Assembly: GCA_002292325.1 (NCBI GenBank)
Contig: DBBR01000105.1
Location: forward strand, 53,296-117,295
DNA: 64,000 nt
Direction of reading: 5' to 3'
Source of the DNA: Flavobacteriales bacterium UBA979
GTDB lineage: Bacteria; Bacteroidota; Bacteroidia; Flavobacteriales_D; Sanyastnellaceae
Both the position numbers and the translations under genes were made by a program. Below are positions 54,327 through 61,435 of the stretch, piece by piece. Each line of letters begins with the position of its first letter. The first letter of the stretch is position 1. The notes under the pieces are model-generated. The model was not told where the DNA came from. It saw nothing but the letters and a program-made list of their open reading frames with translations, and did not search any database.

Positions 54327-54363
54327 AGTGTTCACTTCGTCTTCCTTAATACGCCTGTTTTCC

Positions 54364-55389
54364 ATGGGATTGTTCAATTTTTTCATGCAGGAGATCGCCA
54401 TCGATCTCGGGACTGCCAACACCATCATCTATTTTGAAGACAAAGTTGTCGTGGATGAGCCGAGCATAGTCGCTAAAGACCGGTTGACCAATCGCGTCGT
54501 GGCCATTGGGCGCCTCGCTCAGCAGATGCATGGAAAGACCCATAAAAACATCGAGACGATTCGGCCCTTGAAGGATGGCGTGATCGCGGATTTCCAAGCC
54601 GCAGAAGAGATGATCAAAGGCATGATCAAAATGATGAACAAACGCAAATCGTGGTTCACGCCCTCCCTGCGCATGGTCATTTGCATTCCTTCCGGAATCA
54701 CCGAAGTTGAAAAACGCGCCGTGGGTGACAGTGCGGAACATGCCGGAGGAAAAGACGTATACCTCATCCACGAACCGATGGCAGCGGCGATCGGCATTGG
54801 CATAGACGTTGAAGAGCCCATGGGCAATATGATCATTGACATCGGAGGAGGCACGTCTGAAATCGCGGTCATCGCGCTGGGAGGAATCGTTACCGACAAA
54901 AACATCCGGGTAGCAGGGGACGAATTCACATCAGACATCGAAGAATACATGCGCCGTCAGCACAACATCCTGATTGGTGAACGTACGGCCGAACAAATCA
55001 AGATTGAGGTCGGCGCTGCAACTGCTGAATTGGATAATCCCCCCGATGATTATCCTGTGCGAGGCCGAGACTTGATGACCGGTATTCCAAAAGAGATCCT
55101 TGTTTCTCACATAGAGATTGCTCAAGCTTTGGACAAAAGCATTTCAAAAATTGAAGAAGCAATCCACAGCGCTCTTGAACAGACTCCCCCTGAACTCTCC
55201 GCAGACATTTACAAGACTGGCATCTATTTGGCCGGAGGAGGAGCCTTACTCAGAGGGTTGGACAAACGCATATCGGCGCGCACGAAACTTCCGGTTCATG
55301 TGGCTGAAGATCCCCTGCATGCGGTAGCAAAAGGAACCTCCATTGCGCTGAAAAACATCGATCGTTTCACTTTCTTGATGCGCAACTAA
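54364..55389 (+). CDS. mreB: Rod shape-determining protein MreB
   Basis: 341-residue bacterial actin that positions the elongasome. The ATPase signatures are IAIDLGTANTIIYFEDK (phosphate 1), MIIDIGGGTSEIAVIALGG (phosphate 2), the connect motifs and YLAGGGALLRGLDKRI (adenosine loop). The amphipathic N terminus MGLFNFF is the membrane-binding element, supporting ATG at 54364 over the upstream GTG at 54328. It heads mreB-mreC-mreD-mrdA-rodA. Confidence 0.97.
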   Translation: MGLFNFFMQEIAIDLGTANTIIYFEDKVVVDEPSIVAKDRLTNRVVAIGRLAQQMHGKTHKNIETIRPLKDGVIADFQAAEEMIKGMIKMMNKRKSWFTPSLRMVICIPSGITEVEKRAVGDSAEHAGGKDVYLIHEPMAAAIGIGIDVEEPMGNMIIDIGGGTSEIAVIALGGIVTDKNIRVAGDEFTSDIEEYMRRQHNILIGERTAEQIKIEVGAATAELDNPPDDYPVRGRDLMTGIPKEILVSHIEIAQALDKSISKIEEAIHSALEQTPPELSADIYKTGIYLAGGGALLRGLDKRISARTKLPVHVAEDPLHAVAKGTSIALKNIDRFTFLMRN

Positions 55390-55406
55390 GTCGGCAACGT
55401 TCAGAC

Positions 55407-56204
55407 ATGCGCAACCTCTGGAATCTCATCACTCAATACCATATCGCGCTGGTTTTTTTCGCGCTGCAAGCCCTGGCGCTTGGTTGGTTCGTTTCGAGTC
55501 ATGGGTACCCGCGCGGGAAATGGGTGCAGCGGTCCTTGGCTTGGCAAGGTGCATGGAACCAACAAATGGGTCAGTGGAGTCGATTGGTTGAACTCGATGC
55601 GCTCAACCGGGAATTGCTTGCCGAAAACGCCAAACTTCGATCGTCCATGTACCGAACGGAGAATACGGGACGCGAGATTTCCATACACTCAGCACAAGTC
55701 GTCCGATTCACATGGACATCTTCTGCAAATCATTTCATTTTAAATCAGGGATCGAAAAATGGCCTCAAACCCGGGATGGGTGTCAGTCAAAATGGAATTG
55801 CATTGGGGCGCATTATAGAGGCATCAGATCATTTTTCCTTGGCGCTCCCCATCATCAACCAAGAGGTAGAATGGAGCGCACGGATTGGCTCCGCCGGACC
55901 AGTTGCACGGTTGCTATGGGATGCGCATGACATTGGGCGTGCGCAACTCCAAGACCTTCCCCGAAGCGCAACATTTTCACCAGGAGACTCCGTTTTAACC
56001 TCTGGGTTTCAGGGGTACTTTCCTGCAGGAATGCTCATCGGTTGGATTGCTGATGAGACGCCTGAATTTGACGGACAATTTTTGACCATCGGCATCGAAC
56101 TTGCCGCCGATTTTCGATCCCTGAATTATGTTGAGGCCATGTCCATTATGGACTGGGAGTCCATCGAGGCGCTCTCCCAATCAACGCCCAATTCTGGATC
56201 ATGA
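55407..56204 (+). CDS. mreC: Rod shape-determining protein MreC
   Basis: 265-residue protein with one N-terminal membrane segment (about 10-28), a coiled-coil around 45-75 (LVELDALNRELLAENAKLRSS) and a periplasmic beta domain. The conserved core shows NHFILNQGSKNGLKPGMGVSQNG, SAGPVARLLWDAHD, and PGDSVLTSGFQGYFPAGMLIGWI. It links MreB to the PBP2-RodA synthase. The stop overlaps the mreD ATG (ATGA). Confidence 0.94.
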   Translation: MRNLWNLITQYHIALVFFALQALALGWFVSSHGYPRGKWVQRSLAWQGAWNQQMGQWSRLVELDALNRELLAENAKLRSSMYRTENTGREISIHSAQVVRFTWTSSANHFILNQGSKNGLKPGMGVSQNGIALGRIIEASDHFSLALPIINQEVEWSARIGSAGPVARLLWDAHDIGRAQLQDLPRSATFSPGDSVLTSGFQGYFPAGMLIGWIADETPEFDGQFLTIGIELAADFRSLNYVEAMSIMDWESIEALSQSTPNSGS

Positions 56205-56719
56205 ATGCCCGCTTTGCGCCTTACCTCCGCGTGCTTCTACCGCTCATTTTGCAGGTGGTTTTTTTCCAGTATGTCACCTTGGTAGAAGGGTGGTGGTATT
56301 TAGGGTTCCACCTGCTCGGAATCCTACTCCTTCCGCTTCAACGGTCGGGCCTTTTCGTTTTGTTGTTTTCGGCGGGAATGGGCGCCACGCTAGATTTCAC
56401 TTGCCACGGAGGTGGGCTATTCATGTCTTCTGCGGTGTTTATGGGATTGTTCATTCCCATTGTCAACCGGCTACTTGCACCCCGAGAAGGCTATGAAATA
56501 ACAGACCAACCCACTATTTCATATATGGGGAGTCGCTGGTTCATCGCACGAGCCCTTCTTTTGTTGTTCATTCATAACGTTTGGATGTTCTCCATTGAAG
56601 CTGGCCGTTGGGACTTATTGCTCCTCGCGTGGGGCAAAGCAACAACCTCCGCCGTCTTCACTGCTGCAGTCTTTGCATTGACTCTGCTGCTCACACAGCG
56701 CAAAGTACGTTCGCGATGA
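56201..56719 (+). CDS. mreD: Rod shape-determining protein MreD
   Basis: 172-residue inner-membrane protein with five or six predicted membrane segments. It is poorly conserved in sequence, as usual for MreD; identification rests on size, hydrophobic pattern and position between mreC and the PBP2 gene. Overlaps both neighbours by ATGA, so translation is tightly coupled. Confidence 0.85.
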   Translation: MNARFAPYLRVLLPLILQVVFFQYVTLVEGWWYLGFHLLGILLLPLQRSGLFVLLFSAGMGATLDFTCHGGGLFMSSAVFMGLFIPIVNRLLAPREGYEITDQPTISYMGSRWFIARALLLLFIHNVWMFSIEAGRWDLLLLAWGKATTSAVFTAAVFALTLLLTQRKVRSR

Positions 56720-58539
56720 AACTCAGGGAACGGCAGTTGGTGATTGGCGGCATTTTTGTCCTCATTACATTCATTTTTATCGGACGGCTCATTCAGATGC
56801 AACTCTTTTCCAGCGAATGGAAAGAATATGCTGCCCGGCTCACGGAAGAAACAGAACGGTTAGAGCCGGCCCGTGGTTTGATGCTTGATCGAAATGGCCA
56901 GATCCTGCTCAACAACATGGCGGGTTACGACATCTGGTTTACGCCGCGTAAATGCCGCACAGCAGGTGGTCTCGATACGCTCGCCTTCGCGCAAATACTC
57001 GGCATCACCCGACCTGAATTGGAGCGTGAATTCAGACGAGCCGAAGCTTACGCCTCGTATAGACCATCCATCATTTACAAACAGCTCCCCGCTGAGCATT
57101 TTGCCCGAATCGCAGGAGAGCTCTATCGGTTTCCTGGCGCTGAAGTGAGAAGAAGGACCATCCGCACCAATCCAACCGGACTGGCCAGTCACCTTGTCGG
57201 AGAATACCGCGAGGTCGATCAAAACGATATGGCTACGAATCCAAACTATCGGCTGGGAGATTACAAAGGCAAGTCAGGTCTCGAACTACAATGGGACCAA
57301 GCCCTGCAAGGCAAACGCGGCATTCGCCACCACATCGTTGACATTCGCAACGATTACCGAGCTCCTGCACAAGAGGGATTATTGGACACCCTCCCGACCC
57401 CTGGACTGGACATCCAATTGACGTTGGATTTGGATTTACAAGCTTATAGTGAGAACATCATGGCCAACAAACGAGGGGCCATTGTGGCCATCGAACCCTC
57501 CACGGGGGAAGTCCTTGCCATGGTCAGTGCCCCGAGCTATGCCACCGATTTACTTACAGGACGGGAACGCGGTTCGAATTACGACAGCCTGCTCAACCAC
57601 CCACGCAAGCCGCTTTTCAACCGAACCCTTCGAGCGACTTATCGTCCGGGCAGTATTTTTAAAATGATCCAGGGTCTGATCGCTTTGGAGAAAGGCGTCA
57701 TTCGGCCCTCCAGCCGAATAACCTGCGACCGAAACATCATTGGATGCCATGGCAGCCACACCCTGGATAATTTAGAAGAGGCCATTGCGCATTCATGCAA
57801 TCCTTATTTTCATGAGGTCATGAAGCGGATGATCCAAGACGGATCATCCGGGAGCGTCTTCAGTGACGCCCACAAAAACCTGGGAGCGTGGTCGGAGTCC
57901 ATTCGAGCCTTTGGGTTGGGGACAAACCTCGGTGGACATTTTACTGCACTGCGCTCAGGGACCGTGCCTGACACAACTGATTATGATCGGATGTATGGTC
58001 GCAAACGATGGGCCTATTCAACCATCTATTCGATTTCAATTGGAGAAGGGGAATTACTCACCACACCCATTCACATGGCCAACTTGGCCGCTGTTCTGGC
58101 CAATAGAGGACATTACATCTCGCCGCACGTCATTCAGAGCGTGGGAGGTCAAGGTAAACCAGCGGAAATGGAACAACGATTCGACACCCAGATTGATCCG
58201 ATTCACTTCGAAACGGTCATTGGTGCTATGGCGAAGGTGGTCACGTCGGATGATGGAACCGGTCGACGAGCCCAAGTGCCGGGCTTTGAGGTCTGCGGCA
58301 AAACGGGTACGGTTCAAAATTCAACTGGCAACCATTCTGTATTCATCGCCTTTGCGCCAAAGGACAACCCCCAAATCGCCTTGAGCGTTTACGTCGAAAA
58401 TGCCGGAGCTGGAGGAGATTGGGCAGCGCCGATTGCGAGTTTAATCATCGAACGGTACCTCAGCGGCGTCGTCGAACAACACGAAAAAGAAGCACGGATT
58501 CTGCAGGCAACCTATCCATTTCCGGAATCACCCTTATGA
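56716..58539 (+). CDS. mrdA: Penicillin-binding protein 2
   Basis: 607-residue transpeptidase of the elongasome, with an N-terminal membrane anchor (about 8-28). The pedestal domain starts with EPARGLMLDRNGQILLNN; the transpeptidase domain has the SxxK serine in RPGSIFKMI near residue 313, SxN as SCN in AHSCNPYFHE, and KTG in CGKTGTVQN. Slightly shorter than E. coli PBP2 (633). ATG overlaps the mreD stop, and the stop overlaps rodA. The longer open frame upstream lies in mreD and is not used. Confidence 0.95.
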   Translation: MKLRERQLVIGGIFVLITFIFIGRLIQMQLFSSEWKEYAARLTEETERLEPARGLMLDRNGQILLNNMAGYDIWFTPRKCRTAGGLDTLAFAQILGITRPELEREFRRAEAYASYRPSIIYKQLPAEHFARIAGELYRFPGAEVRRRTIRTNPTGLASHLVGEYREVDQNDMATNPNYRLGDYKGKSGLELQWDQALQGKRGIRHHIVDIRNDYRAPAQEGLLDTLPTPGLDIQLTLDLDLQAYSENIMANKRGAIVAIEPSTGEVLAMVSAPSYATDLLTGRERGSNYDSLLNHPRKPLFNRTLRATYRPGSIFKMIQGLIALEKGVIRPSSRITCDRNIIGCHGSHTLDNLEEAIAHSCNPYFHEVMKRMIQDGSSGSVFSDAHKNLGAWSESIRAFGLGTNLGGHFTALRSGTVPDTTDYDRMYGRKRWAYSTIYSISIGEGELLTTPIHMANLAAVLANRGHYISPHVIQSVGGQGKPAEMEQRFDTQIDPIHFETVIGAMAKVVTSDDGTGRRAQVPGFEVCGKTGTVQNSTGNHSVFIAFAPKDNPQIALSVYVENAGAGGDWAAPIASLIIERYLSGVVEQHEKEARILQATYPFPESPL

Positions 58540-59858
58540 GACGCACGGTTCCCATCATTCAACGCATCGATTGGCTTACCGTAGCCATGGTGATCATCCT
58601 CATGGCCTTGGGACTATTCAACGTCGCCAGCGCCACTGCCGGAGCAGACTCAGTGGATTGGTTCGATTGGGGAAGCAAACAAGGAAAGCAATTTATGTGG
58701 GTGGCTTTGGCAATTCTGTTGGGAGCGCTCGTTCTGATCATTGAGGGAGAATTCTTCATTCGAACAGCCGCTATCTATTACGTACTCAACCTCATTCTTT
58801 TGGTTGCCGTGTTAGCTGTTGGACGAACAATTGGCGGAGCAAAATCATGGTTCAATTTTGGCAGCATCGGCATACAGCCCTCAGAATTTGCCAAAACAGG
58901 GACCGCACTGATGTTGGCCTGGCTTTTAAGCCGAAGCAATGAGCGGATGAGCAATCGAAATAACTTGATCAAAGCGATTCTGATTGTGGCCATTCCCGCT
59001 GGTTTAATTCTTCTGCAACCCGATGCGGGAACGGTACTGGTATTTGGTGGAATGATCCTGGTCTTTTACCGTGAGGGATTATCGGGTAACGTCCTCATTG
59101 CCGTATTCTGCGCTTTGCTGATCACCGTTGCCACAATTTTGACCGGTGCGAGCAGTTTTACCTATCCCTTTATTGGCACCTCATCCGCTGTTGGCATTCT
59201 CTGGGTTATCCTCGCAATCCTCGGGACCTTTATCTGGGCGATGACTCCGCAATGGGTTCTTCCGCGAAAACGAAAACGAGTGAGGCGTAGCGTGATTTTC
59301 TCATTCATTGCCGGCCTTGCCATGAGTGCTGCATTGCATACTGGTTTGGAGGAAGTCCTCAAACCTCACCAGAAGGATCGCATTCACGTACTCTTTGGCA
59401 TAGATGTCGGAAATCCTGATGCAGATTACAACATTCGGCATGCCCGGGCGGCAATCAGTTCCGGAGCTTGGACCGGAAAAGGGTACTTGCAAGGACCCAT
59501 GACCGCGTATGGCTTCGTTCCAGAGCAAGAAACGGACTTCATTTTCTGCACAATCGGAGAAGAATGGGGCTTCATCGGTACGGTTTTCACGCTGCTGCTT
59601 TTCACCTGTTTACTGCTCCGAATCCTCCATTTAGCAGAGCGACAACGGAGTGACTTTACACGCATCTTTGCTTATGCTGCTGCGAGCGTTCTCTTCATGC
59701 ATTATTTGATCAACATTGGCATGGTCCTCGGATTAGCCCCTGTCATTGGAATTCCTTTGCCCTTTATTAGTGCAGGGGGATCGTCCATGCTGGGTTTCAC
59801 CTTGCTCATTTTTATTCTGTTACGGCTTGACGCCGAGAGGTTCACTGTTCTTCGTTAA
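58536..59858 (+). CDS. rodA: Peptidoglycan glycosyltransferase RodA (SEDS family)
   Basis: 440-residue SEDS polymerase with about ten membrane helices. Marks are SWFNFGSIGIQPSEFAKTG in the second helical pair, LLQPDAGTVLVFGG, the long loop RIHVLFGIDVGNPDADYN, FVPEQETDFIFCTIGEEWGF with the catalytic Asp, and the last IPLPFISAGGSSMLGF. An inserted hydrophobic pair (near 225-275) makes it longer than E. coli RodA (370), as in other members of the phylum. Its stop is the end of the rod operon. Confidence 0.95.
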   Translation: MRRTVPIIQRIDWLTVAMVIILMALGLFNVASATAGADSVDWFDWGSKQGKQFMWVALAILLGALVLIIEGEFFIRTAAIYYVLNLILLVAVLAVGRTIGGAKSWFNFGSIGIQPSEFAKTGTALMLAWLLSRSNERMSNRNNLIKAILIVAIPAGLILLQPDAGTVLVFGGMILVFYREGLSGNVLIAVFCALLITVATILTGASSFTYPFIGTSSAVGILWVILAILGTFIWAMTPQWVLPRKRKRVRRSVIFSFIAGLAMSAALHTGLEEVLKPHQKDRIHVLFGIDVGNPDADYNIRHARAAISSGAWTGKGYLQGPMTAYGFVPEQETDFIFCTIGEEWGFIGTVFTLLLFTCLLLRILHLAERQRSDFTRIFAYAAASVLFMHYLINIGMVLGLAPVIGIPLPFISAGGSSMLGFTLLIFILLRLDAERFTVLR

Positions 59859-59924
59859 TCTATATTATAGTTTATTTCATCGACTAAAATATTGATTTTA
59901 TTTTTTTTATAGAGGTCGTTTCAC

Positions 59925-59932
59925 TATATTTG
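59925..59932 (+). promoter_or_regulatory. Orphan -7 box upstream of terminator hairpins
   Basis: TATATTTG is a perfect TAnnTTTG match on the plus strand with no plus-strand gene after it in the window; the first terminator ends about 70 bases downstream. Confidence 0.4.
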
Positions 59933-59957
59933 TATGTGCTTTGTTTAGAATAGAAAT

Positions 59958-60001
59958 AACCCCATTGCTGCCCGTTCAATCGGAAGCAATGAGGTTTTTT
60001 T
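59958..60001 (+). terminator. Terminator hairpin 1 after rodA
   Basis: AACC-C-CATTGCT pairs with AGCAATG-A-GGTT over 11 pairs with one C/A mismatch, a 15-base loop, and a seven-T tract. Confidence 0.75.
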
Positions 60002-60040
60002 ATTCCCTAATTCAAAGCGAGCAAAACAATCAAACCGGAG

Positions 60041-60068
60041 ACCCCGTGCCATTTGGCATGGGGTTTTT
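60041..60068 (+). terminator. Terminator hairpin 2 after rodA
   Basis: ACCCCGTGCC pairs with GGCATGGGGT (ten pairs, one G-U), loop ATTT, followed by five T. On the minus strand, where sucB ends, it lacks a T tract. Confidence 0.75.
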
Positions 60069-60074
60069 GCTGAC

Positions 60075-61334
60075 TTAAAGCCCCAACAATACCTCTTCGG
60101 GACTCTTGCCCGTGAAGAGCAATCGTTCAGGTTGCTCGATCATTTCTTTGATCGCATACAGGAAGCTCACACTTTCCTTGCCGTCAATGATGCGGTGATC
60201 GTAGCTCAATGCCACATACATGACAGGGCGAATTTCAACCTGACCATTGATCGCCACGGGACGCTCTACGATGTTATGCATTCCGAGAATGGCACTCTGG
60301 GGAGGATTAATGATTGGCGTTGACAACATGGATCCGAAAACCCCACCATTGGTAATTGTAAACGTACCTCCAGTCATTTCATCGATGCCCAACTCTCCGT
60401 CTCGCGCCCGAATCGCCAATCGTTTTATTTCTGCTTCAATCTGAGCGAGGCTCAAGGTTTCGGCATTGCGAACTACAGGAACCATGAGTCCTTTGGGAGA
60501 ACTCACGGCAATGCCTATGTCAGCATACTCAGGCAGGATGACCTCCTTACCATCAATCATTCCATTCACAGCTGGAAATTGAGAAATCGCATGGGTTACC
60601 GCTTTCGTGAAAAAACTCATGAACCCGAGCCCTACGCCGTGCTCTTCCCGAAATGCCTCCTTGTATTTTTTGCGTAAATCCATGACCGGCTTCATGTCAA
60701 CCTCATTGAAGGTGGTTAGCATGGCCGTCTCATTTTTTACCCCAACCAATCGTTCTGCTACCTTGCGACGAAGCATGGACATTTTCTCGCGTCGCACATC
60801 CCGAGAACCGCCCCAACCTTGAGCAGAGGCGCCTTCAAAACCGCTCGCTAGCGCGTTCAACACATCCTGCTTTAGGATTCGGCCATCCCTGCCGGTTCCT
60901 TTTACTTGGCCCTGTTTCAGACCGGCATCCGCCATCAGCTTTTTGGCAGCAGGAGACGGGTGGTCCGAGGCATGATGCACCGCGGTATTCGCGGGAGTTG
61001 GTGCCGGTTGTGCCGCCTTGGGGGCTGCTGCAGGGGCTGCTGCAGGAACCGCTACCGGAACTGCCGCAGGTGCTTCAACATTTTTCGGGGGTTTCGCAGA
61101 GGTATCGATCAAGCAGCATACGGCTCCGACTTCTACCGTGTCACCTTCTTCCGCTTTAAGCGTGATGACACCTGCAGCTTCTGCGGGCAATTCCAACGTC
61201 GCTTTATCGGAATCTACTTCCGCGATGGCCTGGTCTTTTTGGACGTAGTCACCGTCCGCGACCAACCAAGCTGCTATTTCAACTTCACTGATGGACTCCC
61301 CGGGACTGGGGACTTTCATTTCGAGCTGGGACAT
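60075..61334 (-). CDS. sucB: 2-oxoglutarate dehydrogenase E2 (dihydrolipoyl succinyltransferase)
   Basis: 419-residue core of the 2-oxoglutarate dehydrogenase complex. The lipoyl domain (1-80) carries Lys44 in [12 protein letters not shown]. An Ala/Pro-rich linker (about 85-115) leads to the peripheral subunit-binding domain ([32 protein letters not shown]). The acyltransferase domain ends with the catalytic His-Asp pattern [14 protein letters not shown]. Start [14 protein letters not shown] is standard. A -7-like box lies three bases before it. Gene order is sucA then sucB, separated by 101 bases. Confidence 0.95.
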   Translation of the reverse strand: MSQLEMKVPSPGESISEVEIAAWLVADGDYVQKDQAIAEVDSDKATLELPAEAAGVITLKAEEGDTVEVGAVCCLIDTSAKPPKNVEAPAAVPVAVPAAAPAAAPKAAQPAPTPANTAVHHASDHPSPAAKKLMADAGLKQGQVKGTGRDGRILKQDVLNALASGFEGASAQGWGGSRDVRREKMSMLRRKVAERLVGVKNETAMLTTFNEVDMKPVMDLRKKYKEAFREEHGVGLGFMSFFTKAVTHAISQFPAVNGMIDGKEVILPEYADIGIAVSSPKGLMVPVVRNAETLSLAQIEAEIKRLAIRARDGELGIDEMTGGTFTITNGGVFGSMLSTPIINPPQSAILGMHNIVERPVAINGQVEIRPVMYVALSYDHRIIDGKESVSFLYAIKEMIEQPERLLFTGKSPEEVLLGL

Positions 61335-61337
61335 CTT

Positions 61338-61345
61338 TAAAGCTA
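61338..61345 (-). promoter_or_regulatory. Possible -7 box for sucB, 3 bases from the start codon
   Basis: TAGCTTTA on the minus strand, one mismatch to TAnnTTTG, with a TTTG 22 bases further upstream as a possible -33 element. It suggests sucB has its own start besides read-through from sucA. Confidence 0.4.
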
Positions 61346-61435
61346 TTTAGAAAAATGCGATTCTGTACAAATAACGAACGAAGCGGCAAACGAATAAAGC
61401 AATCAATGGGATTTCTTCACCAACACCGTGTTCAC

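Larger units (their letters stand above)
59859..60074. other. AT-rich intergenic region between rodA and sucB
   Basis: 216 bases with no gene. The first 100 bases are strongly AT-rich, with a small palindrome (TAAAAT-ATTG-ATTTTA) followed by nine T. It then holds a perfect -7 box and two terminator hairpins, annotated separately. I see no open frame of note. Confidence 0.7.

Noticed and set aside
53811..54428. A 205-residue minus-strand open frame
   Set aside because: Antisense to purH and the mreB start; no recognisable domain.
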